From Natronorubrum thiooxidans (GTDB taxonomy: Archaea > Halobacteriota > Halobacteria > Halobacteriales > Natrialbaceae): a stretch of DNA of 64,000 bases. The translations under genes were made by a program, and so were the position numbers. The DNA lies in NCBI RefSeq assembly GCF_900156475.1, contig NZ_FTNR01000001.1, positions 310,001 through 374,000 of the forward strand, read 5' to 3'. Positions 33,605-42,213 of the stretch are shown here, piece by piece (the first letter of the stretch is position 1; each line of letters starts with the position of its first letter). The notes under the pieces were generated by a model. That model ran no database searches, was not told the DNA's origin, and was given only the letters and a program-made list of their open reading frames with translations.

Positions 33605-34213
33605 TTAGTCTCCATTCTCGTCGTCCGTTCCCCTGTCGCCGTCCTCAGCGTCTGTGTCCCGATGCATGTCGTCCTCGAGCCAGCTGTCCGGCGTCGGCGT
33701 GTACGAGTCGTCCGACCCCGATTCGGCTCTGGTGTAGGTGTAGACCGTTCCGTCCTCGTCCGCACAGACCCGGGACTCGAGATACGCCTGTGCCGCACGC
33801 CGCGAGAGCGCGCCCATCTCGATGAGATCGGCGAGGGCCGTCTTGGTCGCGCGAAACCACGTTCGCACGCGCCGGTCGGCGGCGTCGCTGTCGACGGCGA
33901 TGATCGCTCCGCGGCCGCCATCGCGGCCGTCGCCCCACTCGAGCCAGCAGACGCGGTAGGCGGTGACGTCGTAGTCGGCATCGGGGGCGACGAGATACAG
34001 CGCCTCGTGGATACAGGGGTCGAGAAAGTCCGTCAGGATGCGCTCTCGAGCGACCGAATCCGCGAGCAGGGTGGCATCGATCGCGCCGGCAGCGAGCGGT
34101 GTCTCGTCGCTGATCCGCTCGCCGAGGGCGACGTCCTCGCCGCCCCAGTGGCTGTACCGCAGGTCGTAGAGTCGATCCGGCCGTCGGTAGGCGACAAGCG
34201 CTCTATGTCCCAT
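33605..34213 (-). CDS. DUF6735-like haloarchaeal protein
   Basis: Protein of 202 aa from MGHRALVAYRRPDR at 34213 (a GTG two codons upstream is the alternative). The conserved-looking start continues YDLRYSHWGGED, then an alpha/beta body (EALYLVAPDADYDVTAYRVCWLEWG) and an acidic disordered tail from about 165. No catalytic motif is recognised. I recall the family as DUF6735, haloarchaea only. Stop lies 7 bases from the stop of the convergent MutS2-like gene. Confidence 0.75.
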   Translation of the reverse strand: MGHRALVAYRRPDRLYDLRYSHWGGEDVALGERISDETPLAAGAIDATLLADSVARERILTDFLDPCIHEALYLVAPDADYDVTAYRVCWLEWGDGRDGGRGAIIAVDSDAADRRVRTWFRATKTALADLIEMGALSRRAAQAYLESRVCADEDGTVYTYTRAESGSDDSYTPTPDSWLEDDMHRDTDAEDGDRGTDDENGD

Positions 34214-34393
34214 CGGCACCCTGCCTCGAACGCACCGAACGGCTGTGTGTGTCCCTCGAGCGACGACGGATCGTAGTCTGGCGTGCCATCGCTGGTGCTG
34301 GTCGCCCGTCCGTACTTGAACCTGCGGACCGGTTGCCGGCGCGGGTCGAACCGTAATCTAGCGCCACCAGCCGGGACTCGGCGGGGCAGCTCG

Positions 34394-34840
34394 CTAGTTC
34401 GCCAGTTCAACCCGCGCTTCGGCGCGTTGTTTTACGGCGGCGTTCATCACCGCGAACCCTGCCTCGAGTGCGTCCCGATCGAACAACAGCGGTACGAGCG
34501 CGCCGCGGACCGTCTCGCGGTGGAGTAGCCGCGTTCGCTCGCCGTTGTTGATCGGCTCGAGATGGAACTCGTGGTAGCCGTCAAAGACGAACGGGACGAC
34601 GAGTCGGCCAAGCCAGACGAGCCGGCGATGCTCCTCGACGGCGACGACCTCCGGGTTGACCGTCATTCCTCGAGCGCCGGGCGGTTCGATCCGGATCCGA
34701 AGCTGTTCACCCTCGGTCGGCTCACCCTCGATCGCGCGGACGAACGGGTTCCACTCGGGGTAGCTCTCGAACTCGAGGAGGACGTCCCAGACGACGTCGG
34801 GCGGGGCGTCGATCTCTTCGAACACTTCGATCTGATTCAT
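34394..34840 (-). CDS. SRPBCC (START-like) domain protein
   Basis: Protein of 148 aa with the helix-grip fold pattern: IEVFEEIDAPPDVVWDVLLE, FESYPEWNPFVRAIEG, then beta strands RLVWLGRLVVPFVFDG and YHEFHLEPINNGERTRL and a long C-terminal helix (FAVMNAAVKQRAEARVE). It resembles the polyketide cyclase/CoxG-like group that binds a hydrophobic ligand. Ligand unknown. Short and alone, 159 bases from the divergent amidohydrolase. Confidence 0.85.
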   Translation of the reverse strand: MNQIEVFEEIDAPPDVVWDVLLEFESYPEWNPFVRAIEGEPTEGEQLRIRIEPPGARGMTVNPEVVAVEEHRRLVWLGRLVVPFVFDGYHEFHLEPINNGERTRLLHRETVRGALVPLLFDRDALEAGFAVMNAAVKQRAEARVELAN

Positions 34841-34999
34841 GCTAGCAAGTCACGCTCTTGAGTATCATCCCAGTGTCGGTGTCATGACTGGGACGGTAGG
34901 GAGTGTGCAGACGACAACTGGCGGCGAGCCGCTGCCAGTGGCGAAGACGTGAGCAGTCGACGCCGAACCGTTGAAGGCACACACGACGAAGACAGTGGT

Positions 35000-36022
35000 A
35001 TGGAACGAACGGGGACGATCCTCCGGGGTCGTGAGTTCGAGCCCGTCGAGGGACGGGTCGTGATCGACGACGACGGGCGGATCGAGGCGATTGAAGAAAC
35101 GGCAGCCGACAGTTCGAACATCATCCTGCCGGCGTTCGTCAACGCCCACACCCACATCGGCGACTCGATCGCCAAAGAGGCGGGTGGCGGTCTTTCACTC
35201 GAGGAACTGGTCGCGCCGCCGGACGGGCTGAAACACCGTCTGCTCCGGGAGGCCTCGCGTGAAGAACTGGTCGCTGGGATGCGCACATCTCTCGAGTTCA
35301 TGCAACGAGCCGGCACCGCGGCCTGTCTCGATTTCCGCGAGAATGACGTTGCGGGTGTTCGCATGCTCGAGGAGGCTGCATCTGGACTCGAGATCGACGC
35401 CCGATCGTTCGCCCGCGGCTCCGTCGAGGCGATGGCAGCGGGCGATGGGTTCGGCGCGAGCGGCGCGAACGACGACACCTTCGATCGGGAGCGGCGGGCG
35501 ACCCGCCGCGCCGGCAAACCGTTCGGGATCCACGCCGGCGAGGTCGACGCGAGCGACATCCACCCGGCGCTCGACCTCGAGCCGGACTTTCTCGTGCACA
35601 TGGTCCACCCCGAATCCGTTCATCTCGACCGGCTCGCCGACAGCGAGATCCCGATTGTCGTCTGCCCGCGTTCGAACCTCGTCACGGACGTCGGCCTCTC
35701 TCCCTACGCGGAATTAAACGAGCGGACGACGCTCGCACTCGGGACGGACAACGTGATGCTCAACTCCCCCTCGATGTTCCGGGAGATGGAGTTTCTCGCC
35801 AAATTCTCCGATCTACCGGCCGCGGAGATCCTTCGCATGGCGACGATACACGGGGCCGAGATTGCCGATCTCGAGTACGGGCTCATCGAGCCGGGACGGG
35901 AGGCCCGGTTGCTGGTGCTCGATGGCGATTCGCCAAACCTCGCGGGCGTGCGGGACCCGGTTCGAGCCGTGGTTCGACGGGCCGGCGTCAGCGATGTCGA
36001 GGAGGTCTGCTTCGGGATCTGA
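35000..36022 (+). CDS. Amidohydrolase-family protein
   Basis: Protein of 340 aa from MERTGTILRGREFEP at 35000. It belongs to the cytosine deaminase/chlorohydrolase-like amidohydrolases: PAFVNAHTHIGDS (HxH metal pair), FGIHAGEVDASD (His), FLVHMVHPESV (His) and LALGTDNVML (Asp). The C-terminal beta-sandwich (DLEYGLIEPGREARLLVLDG) completes the fold. It is somewhat shorter than 400-residue family members. The substrate is probably a small amide, imidine or aminohydrolase target; it cannot be named. Confidence 0.86.
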   Translation: MERTGTILRGREFEPVEGRVVIDDDGRIEAIEETAADSSNIILPAFVNAHTHIGDSIAKEAGGGLSLEELVAPPDGLKHRLLREASREELVAGMRTSLEFMQRAGTAACLDFRENDVAGVRMLEEAASGLEIDARSFARGSVEAMAAGDGFGASGANDDTFDRERRATRRAGKPFGIHAGEVDASDIHPALDLEPDFLVHMVHPESVHLDRLADSEIPIVVCPRSNLVTDVGLSPYAELNERTTLALGTDNVMLNSPSMFREMEFLAKFSDLPAAEILRMATIHGAEIADLEYGLIEPGREARLLVLDGDSPNLAGVRDPVRAVVRRAGVSDVEEVCFGI

Positions 36023-36065
36023 CGGCGGGGAAAGACAGCTGCGTGTCGGATCGACACAGCAACGC

Positions 36066-36077
36066 TATTATATTTTT
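36066..36077 (+). promoter_or_regulatory. TATA box of the UspA gene
   Basis: TATTATATTTTT about 30 bases upstream of the ATG at 36102, giving a leaderless or nearly leaderless message and confirming that start. Confidence 0.6.
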
Positions 36078-36101
36078 CTGCCGTACGCTAGCATACACCG
36101 T

Positions 36102-36575
36102 ATGTACGACTGTATCCTCGTTCCGACCGACGGATCGCCGGAAGTCGAGCGGGCCCTCGAGCACGCCTTCGAGCTGGCGCGCGCACACGACGCGACGGTT
36201 CGGGCGATCTACGTGGTCAACGTCGCCGGCTACGGGAGCCTCCCCATGGAAAGTGCGCTGGAAGGAATCAGCGGTGCGCTTCGGGACGAAGGCGAGGCCG
36301 CCCTCCGTCGAGTCGAGGAGCTCGCACCAGACGATATCGAGCTTGAGACGATGATTCTCGAGGGGACGCCGAGTCGCACCATCATCGATCAGGCCCAGCC
36401 GGGGGCGTGTGATCTCGTCGTGATGGGGACCCACGGCCGCGGCGGGATCGATCGCCTCCTGCTCGGCAGCGTCACCGAACGCGTCGTCCGGCAGGCACCG
36501 GTGCCGGTGTTGACGGTCCATGTCGATCCGGGGAGCAACGAGGATCAGTCGGAACAACACGCAGCCCTCGAGTGA
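36102..36575 (+). CDS. Universal stress protein (UspA family, ATP-binding type)
   Basis: Protein of 157 aa from MYDCILVPTDGSPEV at 36102. The complete ATP loop is visible as MGTHGRGGIDRLLLGSVTERV (G-x2-G-x9-G-S), so it should bind ATP, unlike the weaker match at 5093-5554. A 15-residue acidic tail follows PVLTVHVDP. Convergent with birA, 30 bases between stops. Confidence 0.92.
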   Translation: MYDCILVPTDGSPEVERALEHAFELARAHDATVRAIYVVNVAGYGSLPMESALEGISGALRDEGEAALRRVEELAPDDIELETMILEGTPSRTIIDQAQPGACDLVVMGTHGRGGIDRLLLGSVTERVVRQAPVPVLTVHVDPGSNEDQSEQHAALE

Positions 36576-36605
36576 CTGTCACGAGAGGGCGTATCCAGCC
36601 AGCGA

Positions 36606-37550
36606 TCAAACGGGACGCAGGTGTTCACAGTCGCCCGCCGAAACTATCTGTTCGCCTTCATCAGTGTCGATCACGAGCGCGCCCGAGGCCGTGACGTCGA
36701 CTGCCTCGCCGACGATATCGCCCGCGGCTCGATCGATTCGGACCCGCTGGCCAAGCGTCAACGCGAGGTCGCGCCAGGCCGGCACGACCGACTCGAGGTC
36801 GTTCCGATAGGCGTCGAACTCCTCTAACACTCGCTGGACGAACAGCCGCCGGTCGACGTCGCCAGCCTCATCACGGATCGTCGTCGCCCCCTCGGGGAGA
36901 CTCTCGGCGTCGATGTTCGCGTTGATCCCCATCCCAACGGCGATCCACTCGACGCGGTCCGTTTCGCCTTCCATCTCGGTGAGAATCCCTGCGATCTTCC
37001 GGTAGTCGCCGTCCTCACCGACCGGGATGACCACGTCGTTCGGCCACTTGATTCGGGCGTCGACGCCGGCCTCACGAATCGCCCGCGCCATCGCGACCGA
37101 CGCCGCGAGCGTATACAACGGCGCTTGTGCCGGCGTGATCTCGGGCCGGGTGAGGACGCTGACCCAGACGCCACCCGAGGGAGCCGACCACGCGCGCTCG
37201 AGTCGGCCGCGCCCGCCGGTCTGTTCGTCCGCGAGGACGGCCACGTCTGCCGCCCCCTCGGTCGCCAACTCGCGCGCTCGAGCGTTGGTGCTTCCGACCG
37301 AGTCGTGGTACTCGACCGAAAACGGGGCCTCGAGTCCATACTCGACCGTGGGGCCGGTGTAGGCCGTGACAGCGACCAATTCGTAGCCGGTTGGCCCGCT
37401 CTCGATCTCGAATCCGGCGTCGCGAAGCCCGTCGATCTGCTTCCAGATCGCCGCTCGCGAGACGTCCAGTGACTCGGCCAACTCCGGTCCCGAGACCGGC
37501 CCGTCTGCAAGCGCCTCGAGAATCGCGCGTCGTGTCTCGTTCGTGGTCAT
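36606..37550 (-). CDS. birA: Biotin--[acetyl-CoA-carboxylase] ligase (BirA, with DNA-binding domain)
   Basis: Protein of 314 aa from MTTNETRRAIL at 37550. The N-terminal winged helix (VSGPELAESLDVSRAAIWKQIDGLRDAG) is followed by the biotin ligase domain: DSVGSTNARARELA, the biotinyl-AMP loop TGGRGRLERAWSAPSGGVW, IKWPNDVVI with the catalytic Lys, and a C-terminal SH3-like domain (QRVRIDRAAGDIVGEAVDV). It attaches biotin to carboxylases and may also repress transcription. No biotin synthesis genes are near. Confidence 0.94.
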   Translation of the reverse strand: MTTNETRRAILEALADGPVSGPELAESLDVSRAAIWKQIDGLRDAGFEIESGPTGYELVAVTAYTGPTVEYGLEAPFSVEYHDSVGSTNARARELATEGAADVAVLADEQTGGRGRLERAWSAPSGGVWVSVLTRPEITPAQAPLYTLAASVAMARAIREAGVDARIKWPNDVVIPVGEDGDYRKIAGILTEMEGETDRVEWIAVGMGINANIDAESLPEGATTIRDEAGDVDRRLFVQRVLEEFDAYRNDLESVVPAWRDLALTLGQRVRIDRAAGDIVGEAVDVTASGALVIDTDEGEQIVSAGDCEHLRPV

Positions 37551-37746
37551 GGGCTCGAAAGGGGGACGCTCGTACTTCAATCGGCGGGATCGTCGCCGAC
37601 CGGCTGGGATCGCGCTCGTCTCGGGACGCAGGGGCAGCCATGCCGACTGATCGTACAAAAAATAGGTTCGTTCGTTTACGATTCCCTAGGCTTTTGCCGA
37701 TGGTTGGCGGAGGTGTAACTGAACGAGAGGTGTGACCCCAAGGAGC

Positions 37747-37917
37747 ATGAAAATCGGAACGACCTGTACGGTCTGCAACACGCGTATCGGGGACGACGAG
37801 AGTGTCCACTGCAACACGTGTGGTCGAGACGTCCACGAACGGTGCGAGGCGTACGAGACGAGCTTCGAGTGTCGGTACTGCGGTGACGAGCCGTGGATCG
37901 GCGCGGTCGAGTTCTGA
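37747..37917 (+). CDS. RING/PHD-like mini zinc protein
   Basis: Protein of 56 aa from MKIGTTCTVC at 37747; a GTG at 37732 is possible. Cys/His residues C7, C10, H21, C22, C25, H30, C33, C42 and C45 are enough for a two-zinc cross-brace of RING or PHD type. AGGAG lies only one base before the ATG, too close for efficient use there. It may bind proteins; no function can be assigned. Divergent from birA. Confidence 0.65.
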   Translation: MKIGTTCTVCNTRIGDDESVHCNTCGRDVHERCEAYETSFECRYCGDEPWIGAVEF

Positions 37918-37942
37918 CCGCGATTTTTTCGGGACGGGTCCG

Positions 37943-39082
37943 CTACAGCAACTGGTCAGCGATGATGTTCTTTTGAATCTCGCTCGTTCCGTCGTAGATT
38001 TTCGTGATCCGCGCGTCCCGATAGAACCGCTCGACCGGGTGGTCGGAGACGTAGCCCGCGCCCCCGTGAACTTGCAACGCGTCGTCGGTCACCTCGACGG
38101 CACGTTCGCTCGCGAAGAGTTTCGCCATCGAGGCCAGTCTCGTCGCGTTGTCGCCGTCGCCTGACTCGAGGCTCGCCGCCGCTCGATACGCAAGCGATCG
38201 CGCCGCCTCGACGGTCGTGGCCATCTCGGCGATCGTGTGCTGGATGGCCTGAAACTCCGCGATCGATCGATCGAACTGCTCGCGATCCGTAGCGTAGGCG
38301 ATGGCTTCCTCGAGGGCGGCCTGTGCCACCCCAGTTGCCTGCGCGGCGACGTCGACTCGAGCAGGTGGGAAGAAGTCCATCAGTTGGTAAAAGCCGCGGT
38401 CGACCTCGCCGACGATATTTTCGGCGGGGACCCGAAGGTCGTCGAGGACGATTTCGGCGGTGTCTTGGGCTTTGATCCCCAGTTTGTTCGTAATCTGTGT
38501 CGCCTCGTAGCCGTCGACGTCGGTCGGGGTGAGAAAGGCGGTGATCCCGCTGTGACTCGCCTCGGGTGACGTCTTGGCCATGACGATCGCGACGTCTGCG
38601 ACGGTGCCGTTCGTGATCCACATCTTCTGCCCGTTGATGACCCACTCGTCGCCGTCTTCGGTGGCTCGAGTTTCCATTCCGGCCACGTTCGAGCCGTGTG
38701 CCGGCTCCGAAATGCCGGTCGCGATCGGTGTCTGGCCCGCCGTCACCGTCGGAAGCCACTCCTCGCACATCCACTCGTCGCCGTACTCGAGGAGCATTCC
38801 GGTGCCGAAGTCGGCCGCAGAGATCGAGCCGCCGACGCCAGGATCGGCCCGCCACAGTTCCTCGGTCACGATCGCCGTCGCGATCGCGTCCATGCCCGCG
38901 CCGCCGTATTCGGCCGGCACGTGCGGTGCGACGAGGTCGAGGTCGGCTGCGTCCGCAAGCAGCCCATCGGGATAGCGCTGCTCGCGTTCGTACTCGGCGG
39001 CGATCGGCCGGATCTCTTCGGTTCCGAACTCGCGAACCGCGTCGCGGATCGCCTCGTGTTCTGCCGTGAGTTGGTAGGACAT
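37943..39082 (-). CDS. Acyl-CoA dehydrogenase
   Basis: Protein of 379 aa from MSYQLTAEHEAIRD at 39082. Flavoenzyme features in order: APHVPAEYGGAGMDA, PIATGISEPAHGSNV and WVINGQKMWITNG for FAD and substrate, and HGGAGYVSDHPVERFYRD and TKIYDGTSEIQKNIIA at the C-terminus. The catalytic Glu is probably in the TSEIQ segment as in short/branched-chain enzymes (Glu aligned with Glu376 type). It performs alpha-beta desaturation of an acyl-CoA. Substrate chain length not predictable. It is 94 bases downstream of tyrS in the same direction. Confidence 0.93.
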   Translation of the reverse strand: MSYQLTAEHEAIRDAVREFGTEEIRPIAAEYEREQRYPDGLLADAADLDLVAPHVPAEYGGAGMDAIATAIVTEELWRADPGVGGSISAADFGTGMLLEYGDEWMCEEWLPTVTAGQTPIATGISEPAHGSNVAGMETRATEDGDEWVINGQKMWITNGTVADVAIVMAKTSPEASHSGITAFLTPTDVDGYEATQITNKLGIKAQDTAEIVLDDLRVPAENIVGEVDRGFYQLMDFFPPARVDVAAQATGVAQAALEEAIAYATDREQFDRSIAEFQAIQHTIAEMATTVEAARSLAYRAAASLESGDGDNATRLASMAKLFASERAVEVTDDALQVHGGAGYVSDHPVERFYRDARITKIYDGTSEIQKNIIADQLL

Positions 39083-39176
39083 GTCACGATACTCGAGTGC
39101 CACCATCGTCAACGCATCGACGGGATTCGCCACGAGGCGAGTGGAACAAAGAGCCGTGACAGGACCGCTGTGCCGA

Positions 39177-40157
39177 TCAGTTCCGCAGTTCGCGCAGCTT
39201 CTTGCGGCCCGGCGCGATCAGTTCGTCGAGGTAGGTCGCAAGCGTCCCCTTCGCGTCGGCGGGGTGGAGTTCGCCGGACTCGAGGTCCTCGGCCAGGGTC
39301 TCGTAGTCCTCGTAGGTGAGGTTGCCGCCGTACTTCTCGGGCCGTTCGACGACGACCTCCTCGAACCGCGGGAAGACGTGGTACTCGAACAGTTCGAGCA
39401 CGGGGTTCTCGAGGTCGTCCTCCGGGTCTCGGGTCGGCGGACAAAAGGCCGAGTTGACCTTCTCCTCGAGTTCCTCCGTGGAGTCCTCCATCGAGATCGT
39501 CACGCCCTCGCTCGAGGACATCTTCCCCTCGCCGGTGGTGAGGTCGGCGACGATGGGGGTGTGTAGACAGGGTCGGGCGTCGTAGCCCAGGTCCGGCAGT
39601 TCCTCGCGGGCGAGCATGTGGACCTTCCGCTGGTCTAAGCCGCCAACGGCGAGGTCGAGGTCGAGGTACTCGATGTCTAAGGTCTGCATCAGCGGGTAGA
39701 CAAGGTGGCTGACCTTCGCGGTCTCGCCGCTTTGCAGTTCGGCCATCGCGCGCTGGGCGCGGTTCATCGTCGTCGACAGCTCGAGTTCGTGCAGGTCGAG
39801 GGTGTAGTCCTCGTCGAGTTGGAACGACGAGCCGTAGACGAACTCGGTGTTCTCCTCCTCGAGGCCGTAGGCGACGAACTGGGCTTTCATCTGTTCGGCG
39901 GTCTCACGGATCTCCTCGAATGTACCTTTCCCGTTCAGGTAGGCGTGGACGTCCGCGAGCAAGACGACGATCTCCAGACCCGCCTCCTGGAGGTCGATGA
40001 GTTTGTTCGCCGTCAGCAGGTGCCCGAGATGGAGCACGCCGGAGGGTTCGTAGCCGACGTAGACGCGCTTACCGTCAGGATCGGCGGCAAGCTCGCGTAC
40101 CTCCTCGTCGGTGACGACCTCCTCGGCGTTTCGCATAATCAGGTCGTACGTATCCAT
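39177..40157 (-). CDS. tyrS: Tyrosyl-tRNA synthetase, archaeal type
   Basis: Protein of 326 aa from MDTYDLIMRN at 40157. The class I signatures are EPSGVLHLGHLLTANKLIDL (HIGH) and LTTGEGKMSSSEG (KMSSS). The length and the lack of a C-terminal S4 domain identify the archaeal/eukaryal form. The tyrosine pocket (YVGYEPSG, VYGSSFQ, YPLMQTLDIEYLDLDLAVGG) is complete. A TATA box AATTTATAGT at 40181-40190 sits 28 bases before the ATG, so the mRNA is leaderless. Confidence 0.96.
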   Translation of the reverse strand: MDTYDLIMRNAEEVVTDEEVRELAADPDGKRVYVGYEPSGVLHLGHLLTANKLIDLQEAGLEIVVLLADVHAYLNGKGTFEEIRETAEQMKAQFVAYGLEEENTEFVYGSSFQLDEDYTLDLHELELSTTMNRAQRAMAELQSGETAKVSHLVYPLMQTLDIEYLDLDLAVGGLDQRKVHMLAREELPDLGYDARPCLHTPIVADLTTGEGKMSSSEGVTISMEDSTEELEEKVNSAFCPPTRDPEDDLENPVLELFEYHVFPRFEEVVVERPEKYGGNLTYEDYETLAEDLESGELHPADAKGTLATYLDELIAPGRKKLRELRN

Positions 40158-40180
40158 ATGTGGACTGAAACCGGAGCAGG

Positions 40181-40190
40181 AATTTATAGT
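40181..40190 (-). promoter_or_regulatory. TATA box of tyrS
   Basis: AATTTATAGT (plus-strand reading; CTATAAATT on the coding strand) centred about 28 bases before the tyrS ATG at 40157. Confidence 0.6.
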
Positions 40191-40312
40191 CGATGAAAGA
40201 TCCTCGAGCGAGCGACCACAACGGCGACGGCGATCGGCGGCACTCGTTCTCGCCTCGTGGCGAATGCCTGCCGAACACACTTTCCGCGGGCAGCCGTATC
40301 CCAGTCGATCAC

Positions 40313-40969
40313 ATGGGTTATCGAGAAGACGCCGTCAACGCCGTCCGCCGAACGGTTATTCCACAGCTCCACTACCTGTTCAAGGGCAGCTTCGACGGCT
40401 ACGCCGTCAGCCACACCACGGTCGACGAGTACGCCCTGACCGCCCACTGTTCGGAGGAAACGATCGAAGCGATTCTCGAGCGACTGGGCTTTTCGCGCAA
40501 CCCCATCGCGTCGCTGAAGGTTCGGATGGACGGCAACACCGCCGAAGGGTCGTGGGTCTGGCGTGCGTCCCCGCTTGCTGACAACCAGCTTCATATTGTT
40601 CTCCACGAACTCGAGGACGCCGAGAAAGTCGACGTCTACGCCCACTGGGAGTGTTCCTGGATCCGCCATCCGTACAACCACTACGTCGCACGCGGCTACG
40701 ACGCCGAGAAAGGTGTCGAACTGGCCCGCCGCTGGCTCGTCGATGCTGGCGACGAGCGACTCAACGGCTCGAGTGGCATCGCGTACGAGATCGACGACTC
40801 GCTATCACGGCGCGCGAGCGAGTATCTCTCGGTGTCGTACTATCAGATCGAAGAACGCCTGACAGCGCTCAGATCCCGGCTCCCTGTGCTCGACGGGGAC
40901 AAGAACAGAATTATTGACCGCGACGGAAAACGGGACGCCGTCTCGCCGACGATCACGGACGAGTTCTAA
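40313..40969 (+). CDS. Haloarchaeal protein of unknown function
   Basis: Protein of 218 aa from MGYREDAVNAVRR at 40313 (the open frame extends back to 40193, across the tyrS promoter). It is rich in aromatic and His residues: HYLFKGSFDGYAVSHTTVDEYAL, GSWVWRASPLADNQLHIVLHEL, VYAHWECSWIRHPYNHYVARGY. A C-terminal helix region (YLSVSYYQIEERLTALRSRL) follows. No motif that I recognise; the repeated acidic and aromatic patterning is compatible with an alpha/beta domain. Convergent with the phosphopantoate ligase, 18 bases between stops. Confidence 0.75.
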   Translation: MGYREDAVNAVRRTVIPQLHYLFKGSFDGYAVSHTTVDEYALTAHCSEETIEAILERLGFSRNPIASLKVRMDGNTAEGSWVWRASPLADNQLHIVLHELEDAEKVDVYAHWECSWIRHPYNHYVARGYDAEKGVELARRWLVDAGDERLNGSSGIAYEIDDSLSRRASEYLSVSYYQIEERLTALRSRLPVLDGDKNRIIDRDGKRDAVSPTITDEF

Positions 40970-40987
40970 TCAGCTGCCGTCGCTCAC

Positions 40988-41767
40988 TCACAGCTCGCCC
41001 GATCGAATTCGGTCCTCTGCCTGCTCGAGTGCCGCCTCACGATCGAACTCGTCAATAATCGATCGCAGTTCGGCCTCGTCTTCGTCGGCCAACACCCGGG
41101 CATGCTCGGTCATGTTCGGCACAGCACGGATGATGTTGTCCACGATCGGGACGTCCGCGACCTGTGGCGACCGCGAGAGCGGATTGAGGTCGATAACGAT
41201 CTCGGTTTTGTCCATCTCGTTGAGCGCCTCCGCACGATCGCCATCCTCGAGTGGCACCACGACGACGTCGGCCGCGTAGATGCCGTCTTCGTCCACTTTC
41301 GCGCGCTGGTGATCCAAGTTCGGAATTCGGGCGTCGGCCTCGAGGCCCTTGACGTCTTCAGCACCGTGCTCGCGGAGGTGGTCCGCGATGGCTTCGATCC
41401 GCTCGGGTGTGCGATTGAAGAGGTTGATCTCGAGGTCAGCGCCCGTGGCTTCGGCCAGTTCGACCATCTCGCCGGGAACCAGTGCCGCCACGTTGCCGTT
41501 GATCGAGAGCACAGGGTGGTCGGCCAGCAGGAGGTGGGCTGCCGCGACGCGTTCGGCTTCCTCCGCGCTGGAGATCGTCGCTTCGCCCAGCAGGTAGTCG
41601 AACGCGCTCCCCCGACCCTCGGCGTGCATCCCCTGCAAATGGGTGATCCCCTTCTCGACACCCTTTTCGATTCGGTGGCGGGTGAGCAGGTCCTGGTATC
41701 TGGGATGGTCCTTCGGAATCTCCTCTTCGTGTTCGACGTCGGCTGAGACGGTGTCGTAATCGGTCAC
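40988..41767 (-). CDS. 4-phosphopantoate--beta-alanine ligase (archaeal phosphopantothenate synthetase)
   Basis: Protein of 259 aa matching the archaeal DUF137 family throughout: HPRYQDLLTRHRIEKGVEKG, MHAEGRGSAFDYLLGE, HPVLSINGNVAALVPGEMV, DLEINLFNRTPERI and VIDLNPLSRSPQVA with VDNIIRAVPNM. It joins 4-phosphopantoate with beta-alanine using ATP, the archaeal bypass in CoA synthesis, and works after pantoate kinase, whose gene lies at 47862-48695 on the same strand. The two genes are about 6 kb apart here. Confidence 0.92.
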   Translation of the reverse strand: MTDYDTVSADVEHEEEIPKDHPRYQDLLTRHRIEKGVEKGITHLQGMHAEGRGSAFDYLLGEATISSAEEAERVAAAHLLLADHPVLSINGNVAALVPGEMVELAEATGADLEINLFNRTPERIEAIADHLREHGAEDVKGLEADARIPNLDHQRAKVDEDGIYAADVVVVPLEDGDRAEALNEMDKTEIVIDLNPLSRSPQVADVPIVDNIIRAVPNMTEHARVLADEDEAELRSIIDEFDREAALEQAEDRIRSGEL

Positions 41768-42016
41768 GATCGATCACTGGTTTCGGTCGATAAAAAACGG
41801 CCCGATCGCTCGACGATCGACTCCCGTGGGCCGTGGGACTGCGGTGGTCGGAATCGATCCGACCGGTAGTTGGTTATACGGTTTCTTTATTTAGAGTTGC
41901 TCGTGAAACCCGTGGTAAGTACAGGCGGAGCAGTGTGCACTCACCGCGAGCGACTGAAAGGAGCGAGCGGGCCGACGACCGACCCGTAGGGGAGGGAGGA
42001 GTGCTTTTCATCGAAG

Positions 42017-42057
42017 TTTTGCCGAGGGCGCGACTCCGTCGCGCCCGCAGCGCAAAA
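42017..42057. repeat. Long two-part stem-loop in intergenic DNA
   Basis: Inner stem GGGCGCGA (42026-42033) pairs with TCGCGCCC (42039-42046) around a five-base loop; outer TTTTGC (42017-42022) pairs with GCAAAA (42052-42057). The RNA would form an imperfect long hairpin, typical of intergenic palindromic elements or terminators. No adjacent gene uses it obviously: it lies about 250 bases upstream of the ligase start and 157 before the methyltransferase. Confidence 0.5.
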
Positions 42058-42151
42058 GTTCGGTCTGCAGACGTAGTTACCGAACTGCCTGATTCACAGG
42101 TATCGTTCTGAATACAGAAATCGTGATACTGTCTACTGCTATCCTCGAGAG

Positions 42152-42161
42152 GAATATAAAT
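42152..42161 (+). promoter_or_regulatory. TATA box of the methyltransferase gene
   Basis: AATATAAATT, a near-consensus archaeal TATA box. Transcription would start near 42185, leaving about 30 bases of leader before the ATG at 42214. Confidence 0.6.
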
Positions 42162-42213
42162 TCCCGATACAGTTCGTGATGAGGTACTCGCCGCTCTCGA
42201 GCCAACTGCAACT

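Larger units (their letters stand above)
41768..42213. other. 446-base gene-free stretch with repeat and hairpin
   Basis: Short frames here look non-genic. Bases 41955-41973 carry GACTGAAAGGAGCGAGCGG, the motif also found (as its relative) in 11262-11345. Bases 42017-42057 carry a hairpin (listed separately). The last 70 bases are the promoter of the methyltransferase, with a clear TATA box at 42152-42161. Confidence 0.45.
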
